Shown: piece by piece, positions 18,382-27,049 of the stretch
Layout of the letters: every line of letters starts with the position of its first letter
Numbering within the stretch: the first letter of the stretch is position 1
From: JAHEKB01 sp049115575
GTDB lineage: Bacteria > Bacteroidota > Bacteroidia > NS11-12g > UBA9320
Assembly (NCBI GenBank): GCA_049115575.1
Contig: JAGDZU010000002.1
Span: 310,001 to 374,000 of the forward strand
DNA length: 64,000 nucleotides
Reading direction: 5' to 3'
The notes under the pieces: model-generated
Seen by the model: only the letters and a program-made list of their open reading frames with translations
Database searches by the model: none
Told to the model about the DNA's origin: nothing
Made by a program: the position numbers and the translations under genes

Positions 18382-18786
18382 CTAATTCATGTCAATTGTC
18401 ACCACAAACGGAGACTCTTTAAAGCCTATGAAAAACTCTTTCTGTTGCAATTGAACTACAACAATAGTTTGTTTCTCTGTTTTGTCAGAATGCAGCTGAT
18501 GAACATTTGTTATGTGTAGCAACTTAGCTCTAATATTCAGAGCACAGAAAACTTCAACCAAAATTTCATACCATTCAATTGAATGACTTTGGTGTGCTCT
18601 TTCTAGCATCTTTTGAAAACTCCACGACTTACAAACTGAGCTTAGTTCATGATGGTTTAAGCCGCTCATTTTGCTATGAGCTGCTACTACCTTGAATACT
18701 AGGTCATCATTCTTAATTTGTGATAAATCAAAGAAGTTTAGTCCTAATGTCTCAATGTACTTGATTGTTCTATATGGTGTTATCAT
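18382..18786 (-). CDS. Hypothetical protein downstream of a homocysteine S-methyltransferase
   Basis: 134 residues, cytosolic, no signal. Mixed helices followed by strands (KQTIVVVQLQQKEFFIGF). It starts 12 bases after the homocysteine S-methyltransferase gene ends, so it is probably the third gene of the unit starting at 20474. No family recognised. Confidence 0.6.
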   Translation of the reverse strand: MITPYRTIKYIETLGLNFFDLSQIKNDDLVFKVVAAHSKMSGLNHHELSSVCKSWSFQKMLERAHQSHSIEWYEILVEVFCALNIRAKLLHITNVHQLHSDKTEKQTIVVVQLQQKEFFIGFKESPFVVTIDMN

Positions 18787-18798
18787 AACGTTCTAATT

Positions 18799-19701
18799 TT
18801 ATACTCCTATTAAATTACATATTGCATTTAAGTGCTTGACACCCGTACCACAACATCCACCAATTAGATTAAGATTTGGGTTGTTGTGCAAAAGCTGGGC
18901 GTAGTGGGAAGCAAGCTCCTGATGATCTCCTTCTTGTATTGCTCCACAATTGTCTAAATCATCATGACTCATACTGGATGCATTGGCTCTTAATCCTCCT
19001 ATCCTGTGAGCTATGGAGGATTGAAAGATATCTCCAAAATGGGTTGGATGTGCGCAATTGAGCATATAATAGCTCGGATAAGCATTGGTGGCCTCATCAA
19101 TCCTCTTTACAGCAAGCTCCATGCTTTCACCGCTAGGTAACAATCCATTAGTTTCTACTGTAAATGAGACCACAATGTTCATGCTGTATTTTGTTGACGC
19201 CCGAACAACTCCTAATGCCTCATTTGAATTAGTGAAGGTCATAGCCGAAATTTGATCTGCATCTGCCAATGCAAATGCTTTAATCTGCTCGTCATGATAA
19301 GCTTCTGCTTCTAAAGCAGTCATTTTAAGATTAGGACGATAAGCATCGAATCTTGGACCAACACAACCACTAATAGTATTAAATTTATCACTCCCAAGAC
19401 TTTCATTTAGGTGTCTCAGAAAATTTACAGATTTTCGGTTGATTGCTGCAAGTTCCTGACTTTTATACCCTAATCGAAAGCCCCAATCATGATTAGCTCT
19501 CCATGTAGGTGTTTCCAGCATGAATGGCAATCCTTTCTCCTTAGCCAAAACAATGTATTTCTTATAGTAATTACGTAATACATTCATATGCTCAGGATTT
19601 AACAACAGCTCAAAAGCTGCAAAATGTCTTAGTGGTATGTTTTCCTTATAAATCAAAGTGGTCTCTAAACCACCATCAGTTAATTGCAAATTTCGCTTCA
19701 T
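18799..19701 (-). CDS. Homocysteine S-methyltransferase family protein
   Basis: 300 residues, cytosolic. It uses the zinc-dependent fold that activates homocysteine (or another thiol) for methyl transfer from S-methylmethionine or a similar donor. Seen: LTDGGLETTL at the N-terminus, the first zinc cysteine in LNCAHPTHF near residue 215, and the paired cysteines in IGGCCGTG at about 281-287. Length is normal for an MmuM-type enzyme. It lies 14 bases behind the sterol-desaturase-like gene and 12 bases ahead of a small unknown gene, on one strand. The substrate cannot be read from sequence. Confidence 0.9.
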   Translation of the reverse strand: MKRNLQLTDGGLETTLIYKENIPLRHFAAFELLLNPEHMNVLRNYYKKYIVLAKEKGLPFMLETPTWRANHDWGFRLGYKSQELAAINRKSVNFLRHLNESLGSDKFNTISGCVGPRFDAYRPNLKMTALEAEAYHDEQIKAFALADADQISAMTFTNSNEALGVVRASTKYSMNIVVSFTVETNGLLPSGESMELAVKRIDEATNAYPSYYMLNCAHPTHFGDIFQSSIAHRIGGLRANASSMSHDDLDNCGAIQEGDHQELASHYAQLLHNNPNLNLIGGCCGTGVKHLNAICNLIGV

Positions 19702-19715
19702 GATTTTCTTAATTT

Positions 19716-20474
19716 TTAGTTCGATTTAGGTTGGTCTACCAATTTAAAGCTCAGCATTTCTGGCACTCTACTTGAAGCGCCATCATAAAAACCAGCTTCT
19801 TGTGGAAACTCCTTCGGATTTTTGAAAGTACCAAATAACATGTCCCAAATAGGTAAATCAGAATAGTTACAACGATGTATTCCTCGTGCATGATGATAAG
19901 TATGGCTCTCTGGGCGCTGTATGATATAGCCTATCCATCTCGGTGTTCTAATATTACTATGCTGAAATACTGCTAGTATAAACGTCACCAACATGGCAAT
20001 AGTGGTTGCTTGGGCAGAAAGCCCCATTAACCAGGCAAAAACTACACTTCCCAATAGGGTCCAACCCACCATGTCCATTGGACTAAAGAAAAAGGCCCCA
20101 AATGTATCAACTCGTTCCGCACTGTGATGCATTTGATGAATGGTACGCCATAAAAATGAGTTTTTGTGGATGCTAAAGTGATACAACCAGGCTCCTAGTT
20201 CATAACCTAGGAGACCAATGGTAATTTGCAAACCAAGAGAAAGAGTACTTAGATCCATTACTCTAAATTTTACCATTTGAGGCTCAATTAAAAGTGGTAT
20301 ATAAGAGGAAATAATGAAATAAACCAGAAATGAAAGCATCCCCTTCAACCACCAAAAAGGTATATGAGTTAATCTCCTAGAATTGAAAAAGCGTTCAGCT
20401 GCAATTAGCAGTAGATAGATTCCAATGAAAAGCAATGATATTGGATCAGTGAATAATTGAAATAAGTTTGGCAT
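19716..20474 (-). CDS. Sterol desaturase / fatty acid hydroxylase superfamily membrane protein
   Basis: 252 residues with several membrane helices and the di-iron histidine boxes of the superfamily: HFSIH, HQMHH, and HTYHHARGIHRCNYSDLPIWD with the near-C-terminal NxSD motif. Members hydroxylate or desaturate lipids, carotenoids or alkylglycerols using O2 in the inner membrane. It is first in a three-gene unit with a methyltransferase and an unknown gene. A double palindrome at 20500-20539 lies 26 bases upstream of its start, so repressor control is likely. Confidence 0.9.
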   Translation of the reverse strand: MPNLFQLFTDPISLLFIGIYLLLIAAERFFNSRRLTHIPFWWLKGMLSFLVYFIISSYIPLLIEPQMVKFRVMDLSTLSLGLQITIGLLGYELGAWLYHFSIHKNSFLWRTIHQMHHSAERVDTFGAFFFSPMDMVGWTLLGSVVFAWLMGLSAQATTIAMLVTFILAVFQHSNIRTPRWIGYIIQRPESHTYHHARGIHRCNYSDLPIWDMLFGTFKNPKEFPQEAGFYDGASSRVPEMLSFKLVDQPKSN

Positions 20475-20499
20475 AATATTATTGTTTTACCCATAACAG

Positions 20500-20539
20500 T
20501 GTAAGTAATTTACTTACATTGTAAGTTGCCAGACTTACA
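20500..20539. promoter_or_regulatory. Double palindromic operator
   Basis: Site 1 (20500-20518) is a perfect palindrome, TGTAAGTAA-T-TTACTTACA. Site 2 (20520-20539) has arms TGTAAGT and ACTTACA around TGCCAG. The shared half-site TGTAAGT appears in both, one base apart. It lies 26 bases before the desaturase start and just 8 bases beyond the stop of the gene at 20547-22289, so it most likely controls the desaturase unit. Symmetry and half-site length suit a TetR-type dimer pair. No regulator gene is next to it. Confidence 0.7.
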
Positions 20540-20546
20540 TTCAGGA

Positions 20547-22289
20547 TTATGTGACAATCCAGTTTAATTTAATTTCTGGAAAATAGCCACATCTATAGCC
20601 AGTCTTAATTGAGCGTTGTAAGTGGTTTCCTAATTCAGGATGCAACATTGATATCTTTTTTATGGCGTTGCGGATTCTCCAAGTTATGGCAGTTCGAGAT
20701 TTCTCAAGTGAAGAATTTCCTTTTCTTATTCGCCCCCCTAAACCAAGAGAGCTTGAAAGAAACTCAACAAGTTTATCATATTCATCTTCCAAGATATCAA
20801 GTTGCTTAAAGTCTCCTTCAACTTTACATTCTTCAATTTCTTTGATTAACACTTTCAACCGTTCACGATAGTTCAGAACTGACTTCCTATCAATCAAATT
20901 TACACCAGTTTGCTTAACTGCCACCCCAAGTAATTCTTCTGATGGAAAATTCAGATTTGGGTTTGATAGTAAAAAAGATATGTCAGTTAAGCCTTTTGAT
21001 TTATTAATGGTGATTTCTTTTGAATTATACTCAAATCTGAATGCGCTATCTAAATCTTCGATGTAAGCTATTATTTGACTGTCAGTGTTTTGCTTGATTG
21101 GAATCTTAAATGACTCTTCTTTAGAAACAAACTCCCAATAAGGTTGCAGGTTTGTTTTTCCCTTATATGGATTTACTCCTTTTTGCCATTCGAGTGCTTG
21201 CTCCTGTAAATTTGCTTTCCCATTGTATATTGTAACCCTGAAGTATTCAATAAAACGCCTCCATAGGACTATAGCTTTTTCTTTTTCACCTAGATAAAAG
21301 TAACAAGCTCCCATAAACACACTAAAGTCGGCCCACTGTGAGCTCTCGTCTGTTTCATTTGCAAAAACTAGTGCTTTTTCAAAATCACCTGCTTCAAAGA
21401 ATATCTGCAAGGCATATGTACTATATTTAGATTCAAGAATAGGGTTTAAAGAAATTGCTTTGTAATACAGTTCTTTGGAGCGTTCTATATCGCCTAGATA
21501 AGTTGTCCAGAATGCCACAGCAATTAAATTATAGGCATCATTTGGATTCAACGATATCACTCTCCTGAAATTCATTTCGGCCTTCTCAAATTCACCATCA
21601 TATAAAAAACTTCTACCTAGGATTAAGTGTGCCAATGCATTGTCTGGATCAAGATTCACAGCTTTTCTCGCATGTTTTTTTGCCAATTCGCTACTTTCTT
21701 CCCAATTTGTCCAAAGATGGCAGGACCATTCATTGTGATATGTCATAGAAATCCCAGAATGAGCTAATGAATAATTCGGATCAATTTCAAGTGATTTATA
21801 AAATAATTCTCGAATCGATTCCATGTCATTAGACTTGCGCTTTATTGCTTCCATGCCTTTGAGCCAGAATGCATAAGCCCGATGATCTTGATTTGGTTTG
21901 TTTTGGATTCTGGATAAAAGATTTTGATCTACTTTGGATTGAAAAGAGGATACTAGTTTTCTAAGCACATCTTCTTGCAATTCAAAGATTCCATCAATTT
22001 GACTTTGAAACCTTTCACCCCAAATTAATCGACCTGTGTCAGGTTCTGTCAGTTGAACATTGACACGAATGTCTTCTTCTGTTGCTCTAAATGAGCCAAC
22101 TACAGCATAGTCAGTGGTTTCCTGTAAGTTTGCCAACGCCTGATTTTGTACAAATTGTTGATCGAAAACATGAAATTGTCTAAACTTTGATAGCTCGTTT
22201 GTCAAATCAAAGCTTATTGATCTACAAAAGATGTCATGTTTATCATTCGAGCTTAAATTTTCAAATGGATATACCGCAATTTTTATCAT
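20547..22289 (-). CDS. TolB-like/TPR signalling protein with a conserved C-terminal basic module
   Basis: 580 residues. Residues 1-100 resemble the TolB_N/FlgO-like module often found after adenylate cyclase or response-regulator domains (IAVYPFENLSS; YAVVGSFRATEEDIRVNVQL; LIWGERF). Residues about 140-340 carry TPR repeats (SLEIDPNYSLAHSGIS; AVNLDPDNALAHLILG; VISLNPNDAYNLIAVA). The C-terminus has SRTAITWRIRNAIKKI and HPELGNHLQRSIKTG, a module I recall at the end of ATPase or TPR regulators. No DNA-binding or cyclase domain precedes the TolB part, so it is an orphan version. Cytosolic. Role unknown. Confidence 0.8.
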   Translation of the reverse strand: MIKIAVYPFENLSSNDKHDIFCRSISFDLTNELSKFRQFHVFDQQFVQNQALANLQETTDYAVVGSFRATEEDIRVNVQLTEPDTGRLIWGERFQSQIDGIFELQEDVLRKLVSSFQSKVDQNLLSRIQNKPNQDHRAYAFWLKGMEAIKRKSNDMESIRELFYKSLEIDPNYSLAHSGISMTYHNEWSCHLWTNWEESSELAKKHARKAVNLDPDNALAHLILGRSFLYDGEFEKAEMNFRRVISLNPNDAYNLIAVAFWTTYLGDIERSKELYYKAISLNPILESKYSTYALQIFFEAGDFEKALVFANETDESSQWADFSVFMGACYFYLGEKEKAIVLWRRFIEYFRVTIYNGKANLQEQALEWQKGVNPYKGKTNLQPYWEFVSKEESFKIPIKQNTDSQIIAYIEDLDSAFRFEYNSKEITINKSKGLTDISFLLSNPNLNFPSEELLGVAVKQTGVNLIDRKSVLNYRERLKVLIKEIEECKVEGDFKQLDILEDEYDKLVEFLSSSLGLGGRIRKGNSSLEKSRTAITWRIRNAIKKISMLHPELGNHLQRSIKTGYRCGYFPEIKLNWIVT

Positions 22290-22695
22290 GAAATTATATC
22301 TAACTTAATAACCAAAGGTAACAAATGAATGTCCGTAGGTCATCAAAATCCTAGACAAAAGGAACTGATTAAGGATATTAGTATATAGCCATTCATATGT
22401 AAAACCATATATGAAGATTCAGAATTTGGACTCATTAAAAGTTCGACAACGATCTCCTTTAGATGAAATGTTGCTTGTTGAAGTACTGAACGTTTATCAC
22501 GATGGACGTGTAGAGACCGTAAGATTGGATTGGAAGTTTGAATAGCAGTCAATTTATGGGCGAACGCAATGAGATACATGAGCCGAGATACAAAGTGACG
22601 ACCATAAGCCAAAAAGGTGATTAATCTGTTCCCATTATCAATATATATTACACTAATCAAATAATTGGCTAAACCATAAATACTATTTTCGTTTT
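22290..22695. other. Gene-poor stretch of about 400 bases
   Basis: Contains a -7-type motif TACCTTTG on the minus strand at 22313-22320 (23 bases before the TolB/TPR start), and the short plus-strand frame at 22411-22545. A second plus-strand micro-frame at 22556 encodes MGERNEIHEPRYKVTTISQK. The minus-strand frame across the region looks spurious. Confidence 0.4.
22411..22545 (+). CDS. Possible 44-residue small protein
   Basis: ATG-started frame giving MKIQNLDSLKVRQRSPLDEM, then LLVEVLNVYHDGRVETVRLD and a final WKFE. The alternation and charge pattern look like a folded strand-rich peptide rather than noise. No signal peptide and no family recognised. It may equally be a fragment of a lost gene. 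Confidence 0.3.
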   Translation: MKIQNLDSLKVRQRSPLDEMLLVEVLNVYHDGRVETVRLDWKFE

Positions 22696-23193
22696 GTGCA
22701 GAGGTTCCATGCTCTCTTTGTTGTTTTAATCGTCTTTACATCTTGTAGAGACAATTGCAGAAATGTAGTTTGTGCCCCATGCCCTGCATGTCCAAATACC
22801 ATTCAGTTTAATTTTGATCTTGATTCCTTCAACATGGGGTATTCATTGAAAGAACTTGATAGTATCGAAATAGTAAAAATTAACAGAAATAATTCTGAAC
22901 GAATTGATTCTGTTTCATTTGGTTTCAACAACAACACTTATGAATCTATATCTAATTGCAGTGGAGGCCCATCTTTTGGAATAGGACCAAATACATTCAA
23001 TGACGATGAATATTGGTCTTTCAACTATGAGATAAAACCTGCAATAGGAAATTCATTTATTGTAGAAGATATTCAGTATGATTGGTTGTTTTCTGGAGGG
23101 TGTTGTGACTGTGGCAGTATAACAGATTTCCAAGTTTCTATTAACGATTCAACTTATACTGATATTCACTATATCACTTTGATCAAAAATTAG
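22696..23193 (+). CDS. Hypothetical Cys-rich lipoprotein
   Basis: 165 residues from GTG with signal MQRFHALFVVLIVFTSC (lipobox FTSC). A Cys/Pro knot follows directly (CRNVVCAPCPACP), then a beta domain with FSGGCCDCGS. The C-rich spacer after the lipid anchor is common in Bacteroidota surface lipoproteins. Function unknown. Confidence 0.65.
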   Translation: MQRFHALFVVLIVFTSCRDNCRNVVCAPCPACPNTIQFNFDLDSFNMGYSLKELDSIEIVKINRNNSERIDSVSFGFNNNTYESISNCSGGPSFGIGPNTFNDDEYWSFNYEIKPAIGNSFIVEDIQYDWLFSGGCCDCGSITDFQVSINDSTYTDIHYITLIKN

Positions 23194-23358
23194 GTTTAAA
23201 AGATGGATTAGCATTTACTCCCAAATTCAAAGCGCCACTATCCACAAATATAGAAGCTCCATCTACGGTGTATTTTTGGCGCAACAACTCTTTTTAAGTG
23301 AAGGATTAACACTTAGGCATAACTATTGTGGCACTACTTTATTACTAGATAAATCATT

Positions 23359-23790
23359 ATGAAAACTAAATGTAAAACTATCAATACTAAACTTGCTCTG
23401 TTGACATTACTCTTGACCACATCAGTTGTAGTAATATTGGGCTTTAAAAGTGACACATCAAAACCCAATGAATTAATTTTAGTAACGGTGCGAATGGAAC
23501 TAGACCATCAAATCATTTACATCTCAGAATCAAAAAAAGTAGTTAAAAGGATTGCTGTTCTAGATTCTATGAGAACCAGACGTTATCGATTTATGAAGAA
23601 AGATTATCAAAAGGACGGGTATTTCATTGACAATAGATCCCTCCAAAATGCATATGATTACAATGCGGCTTTTGAACTTATTTCAGATTTTGAAACTGCG
23701 GGTTGGACTTTGAAGAGTCATGGGTTTGGAGCAAGCGGTTATGATGAGATTTCCGACCACTCTGTAAGTCAGTTTTTGTTGTTCCGCTAA
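23359..23790 (+). CDS. Hypothetical single-pass/secreted protein
   Basis: 143 residues. The N-terminal hydrophobic helix (LALLTLLLTTSVVVILGF) acts as signal or anchor. A compact domain follows with TVRMELDHQIIYIS, DYNAAFELISDFETAGW and HSVSQFLLF. It resembles small Bacteroidota secreted proteins with a 'QFLLFR'-type end. No family is named with confidence. Confidence 0.55.
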   Translation: MKTKCKTINTKLALLTLLLTTSVVVILGFKSDTSKPNELILVTVRMELDHQIIYISESKKVVKRIAVLDSMRTRRYRFMKKDYQKDGYFIDNRSLQNAYDYNAAFELISDFETAGWTLKSHGFGASGYDEISDHSVSQFLLFR

Positions 23791-23794
23791 CTAA

Positions 23795-24098
23795 AAAGAT
23801 ATACGGGTCATTTTTGTAAAGGCTATACGAAGTAAAGGCATAGAAAGTGAAAAGGTGTTCCTTTTTAATGAAGAAGTCATGCCTCTAATCAATTCAAATT
23901 GTAGGGTTAAATGGTTTTTATATGCAAGCTTTAGGGTGTTTTACTTTGAAAGATGCAACTGTCACAAACTTATCTTTTGTCCAAGGTCTTGAATGGAAAG
24001 TGGGTGGTGTATTGGACAAGTTTTTTAAAAACCATGTTCTTTACAATCTTGAAAATCAATGTTATTCTATTCGATTTACGAATTGCCGAGTTAATTAA
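23795..24098 (+). pseudogene. Possible decayed gene
   Basis: The frame from 23795 reads KDIRVIFVKAIRSKGIESEK then VFLFNEEVMPLINSNCRVKW, coding-like until about 23915. A second frame (ATG at 23922, stop 24096-24098) encodes 58 residues including KDATVTNLSFVQGLEWKVGG. The switch of plausible coding between frames suggests a frameshifted remnant. The rest up to 24188 holds nothing else recognised. Confidence 0.3.
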
Positions 24099-24188
24099 AC
24101 TTTGAGGTATGGATTAAAATGTACAACAGGTTAAGCCCTAAGTGAAGTTCCAGGTTGTCCTTGTAAATTCGCTATATTTACATAGGTT

Positions 24189-25604
24189 ATGCGTCGGCTA
24201 ACAATCTCTTATATAACAATTTTGCTATGTGTTTTGAGTATTCCTAACTCTGTACTATCTCAAAACCTTGTTCCAAACCCTGGGTTTGAAGAATACAATA
24301 ATATTAGAGATAATGTTCCTTTAAGTTCTTGTGATTATTGGGAAAATTTGAGGCAAGACGGTTGGGGAGGATCTCCTGACTATTTTAACCTAATAGATAC
24401 TGTTGGTCTGCCAGCACCAAAAGCATTTGGCATCCGATATCCAAATACTGGCAAGGGCTTTGCTGGAATGTTTTTGGTTCAAAATTCTGGCACCAATTAC
24501 AGAGAGTATATAACCGTTCAGTTGATTGAACCCCTAAGTCAAGGGGAACAATACGTTGGTTCCTTCTGGTATAGCGCATCAAATAGTAGTGACATTCTTT
24601 ATCAATACTATTGCACTAGCCTAGATGTTCATTTCAGTGATTCCAAACTGAAACAAGATTCTCTTGGGCAAGCCATAAACATAGTGCCATCAGTTCGCAT
24701 CAATAAGTTATTGAATGATACCGGAGATTGGGTCCAATTGCATTTTTGTTACGAAGCAAAGGGTGGAGAGAAGTTTATTACTATAGGCAACTTCAGCGAC
24801 GACACGAATGTTAATGTTCAACCCAAAGATCGATACACGTACATAAGTCACCCATATATTTTTATTGATGATGTTAAGCTTGAAAATGCAAGTGACGTTA
24901 TTGTTGACCTACAAAAAGATTTAAACTTGGGCGTGGATACCACGGTGTGCGTCGGGGATACAGTTTCATTTTCTTTATCTGACTCACAAGGTACTTTTAG
25001 GTGGTATGATGGGACTACGGACAGTACTAAAGAATTTTTAGAATCTGGTTCATATTGGATAGAATATACCTTGGAATGCAGTTCTTTTCGGGACACTATA
25101 GAAATTAGGTTTGTTGAGCCACAATCTGACTTCTTATTGAAAGATACTGCTGTTTGTGACACGATAACCTTGTCTCCTAATCTTTTGGTAAATTCAGCTA
25201 CACAAAAGTACTACTGGAACACAGGAGAAACCTCTAGGAGTATTGTAGCCGATTCATCAGGGATGTATTCTCTTATTGTTCAAGAAGGTGAATGTAAATC
25301 GCAAGACTCAACTTTTGTTACACTGAGCAATTGTAATTGCTTGGTCCATATTCCAAATGCTTTTAGTCCTAATGAAGATTTAATTAATGATTTTTTTTCA
25401 GCAGTAACTGAATGCGAAATTACTAATTATCAGTTAATCATTTATACCAGATGGGGTGAGAAAATATATGAATCGAACCAACCTTGGAATGGTACATACA
25501 ATGATGCTAAGTGTCAATCAGGAGTGTATCTGTTCCATATTAACTATACCGAACCAAATGGTCGGATGCACAATGAACATGGATCTGTGACATTGGTGCG
25601 ATAA
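24189..25604 (+). CDS. T9SS-secreted protein with type-B (gliding-motility-associated) C-terminal domain
   Basis: 471 residues with signal MRRLTISYITILLCVLSIPN ending near VLSQ. Residues about 25-230 form a carbohydrate-binding-like jelly-roll (LVPNPGFEEYNN; WENLRQDGWGGSPDYFN). Two Ig-like units follow, each marked by DTTVCVGDTVSFSL / DTAVCDTITLSPNL. The C-terminus has the type-B sorting module: IPNAFSPNEDLINDFF, IIYTRWGEKIYES, WNGTYN, SGVYLFHINY. It should be exported through the type IX machinery and attached or released at the cell surface. The N-terminal domain resembles those of OmpA-linked Bacteroidota proteins. Monocistronic. Confidence 0.9.
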   Translation: MRRLTISYITILLCVLSIPNSVLSQNLVPNPGFEEYNNIRDNVPLSSCDYWENLRQDGWGGSPDYFNLIDTVGLPAPKAFGIRYPNTGKGFAGMFLVQNSGTNYREYITVQLIEPLSQGEQYVGSFWYSASNSSDILYQYYCTSLDVHFSDSKLKQDSLGQAINIVPSVRINKLLNDTGDWVQLHFCYEAKGGEKFITIGNFSDDTNVNVQPKDRYTYISHPYIFIDDVKLENASDVIVDLQKDLNLGVDTTVCVGDTVSFSLSDSQGTFRWYDGTTDSTKEFLESGSYWIEYTLECSSFRDTIEIRFVEPQSDFLLKDTAVCDTITLSPNLLVNSATQKYYWNTGETSRSIVADSSGMYSLIVQEGECKSQDSTFVTLSNCNCLVHIPNAFSPNEDLINDFFSAVTECEITNYQLIIYTRWGEKIYESNQPWNGTYNDAKCQSGVYLFHINYTEPNGRMHNEHGSVTLVR

Positions 25605-25827
25605 TTACATTCTGTAACATATTTTATGTCTAGCAATCAGACCATGTACATCTGTCAAGCAAATACAATTGAACAGGTCTAACTTATTGAAATATCTTTT
25701 CTTAGAAAAATGACATGACATCTTGGATAAAAATGTAGATTACACTAATAGCTAGTCGCCCCTAGATAATCCATAAAAAACGCCTTGTTAATCGATAGGT
25801 TTTAAGTTGATCTGCTTAGATAGCATT

Positions 25828-26283
25828 TTAGAAAATATAGTCATCGTCTTCTTCAGTTACTTCTATTTTAAGATCAATTGATGTCCTATGTGATGGGCTT
25901 AGCCCAAATTGCTCAACAGATGTTTTATAAGCAGAAAACAGGTCTTTGTATTCTAACCGGTCTAGCCTTTTTATATTTGAGTCGCCATCTTCATTTTTGG
26001 ATTGCATTGAAAGGAATAAGGTTTCATAGTTTAAGCAATGGATTTCAAGAGCTCCTAAATCTGCTGTGCTTACCCATCCCTTCAAGTTGATTGCCTGAGA
26101 TAATACCCTTGTATATTCTTCAGCAGCAACTTCGCCAAAATAGGCAGGGACTTGCTGCATTTGTGTTACAAACTCTGAGCTTGTTTCTGGCTGTTGATGA
26201 TGCTTGAGTGGTATACAGTTGGCATGGTCGGAAACAAGCCAGATATGCCTGCCAAGGGATATACTTGGAAAACCACCCCTCAA
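25828..26283 (-). pseudogene. Phage terminase small subunit (P27 family) remnant
   Basis: The C-terminal part fits the P27 terminase small-subunit pattern: PAYFGEVAAEEYTRVLSQ, then GWVSTADLGALEIHCLNYET, then FGLSPSHRTSIDLK and an acidic tail EEDDDYIF. Such proteins recognise phage DNA for packaging with a large subunit, which is absent here. The first 40 or so residues overlap the opposite-strand ClbS-like fragment and do not look like the family. An internal ATG at 26160 would give 110 residues. It is probably a prophage scrap whose 5' end was lost at a recombination junction near 26190-26215. Confidence 0.65.
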
Positions 26284-26520
26284 CTAAACCGATGGATCTG
26301 GGAGAAGTACAATCAAATTAAGCTTGAGGACGCCATAGGGCATTATGAGTCGAGCTATGAAAAAATTCGAGCTCTGATTAAGAAGCATAGTGATAAGGAA
26401 CTTTTTGAAAAGAAGAGATACAAATGGACTGGTTCTACCTCATTAGGTTCATATCTGGTGTCTTGTACCTCAAGTCATTATGACTGGGCATTGAAACTCA
26501 TTAAAAAAGCGAAGAAGTAA
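26194..26520 (+). pseudogene. Truncated ClbS/DfsB family (DUF1706) four-helix protein
   Basis: The encoded C-terminal two-thirds match the DinB-like ClbS/DfsB family: LEWY, MPAKGYTWKTTPQLNRWIWE, KRYKWTGSTSLGSYLVS and TSSHYDWALKLIKK. Family members have some 165-175 residues. Here only 108 can be read, and an in-frame TGA at 26176-26178 blocks any extension, so the N-terminal helices are missing. ClbS detoxifies colibactin, and other members have unknown roles. The 5' end abuts the terminase remnant on the other strand. Confidence 0.75.
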
Positions 26521-26549
26521 AGCTTTTTAGAATGCGTCTTGTGAAGCAT

Positions 26550-27002
26550 TTACTGCTTTTTCAGTTTAAGACTAAAATCATCAACACCTCGTAAGGTCAT
26601 AGATGTTCCACTCACATAAACATGATTGGCGTTTTCAACTGTATTCTTGATAACATTGTTCCAAGTAGCGGCCAGATTCGGAGGGCAAATTACATTGGTG
26701 GTCAATATACCGTCTAGCAACAAGCTACCTGATTCACTCACTATAACCCTATCTGCTTTACCTGCATTGCAAACCAGATTAAATTCCAGCTCGCTATTCT
26801 TGTGAAAAGTAAAGAAGCTTTCAGTAATGCTTTCGGGGTAATTTACTGTGGCTTCCGTATCATTATCTATGGATGCCACCACTTTCCAAGTTCCGTGAAT
26901 TTGATCGGCAAAAGGAACATAAGGCTCATTTGGCTCTTCTTTTTCCTTACAAGAAGATAGCACCACAGTAAGCCCAATAAGTAAGGAGAGTAATGCTTTC
27001 AT
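26550..27002 (-). CDS. Lipocalin-like lipoprotein
   Basis: 150 residues with signal MKALLSLLIGLTVVLSSC (lipobox LSSC). The mature part has IHGTWKVVASIDND, FFTFHKNSELEFNL and a closing MTLRGVDDFSLKLKK, the architecture of Bacteroidota lipocalin-like lipoproteins. The ligand is unknown. A TATATTTG element lies 7 bases before the ATG. Confidence 0.7.
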   Translation of the reverse strand: MKALLSLLIGLTVVLSSCKEKEEPNEPYVPFADQIHGTWKVVASIDNDTEATVNYPESITESFFTFHKNSELEFNLVCNAGKADRVIVSESGSLLLDGILTTNVICPPNLAATWNNVIKNTVENANHVYVSGTSMTLRGVDDFSLKLKKQ

Positions 27003-27009
27003 AATATAC

Positions 27010-27017
27010 CAAATATA
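27010..27017 (-). promoter_or_regulatory. -7-type promoter element TATATTTG
   Basis: Minus-strand TATATTTG fits TAnnTTTG exactly and ends 7 bases before the start of the lipocalin-like lipoprotein. No clear -33 TTG was found. Confidence 0.45.
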
Positions 27018-27049
27018 GGGAATTAAGGATTGGTTGAGGTGAGCCTATG

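Noticed and set aside
22343..22660. 105-residue minus-strand frame
   Set aside because: Low-quality sequence opposite better-looking short plus-strand frames; no motif seen.
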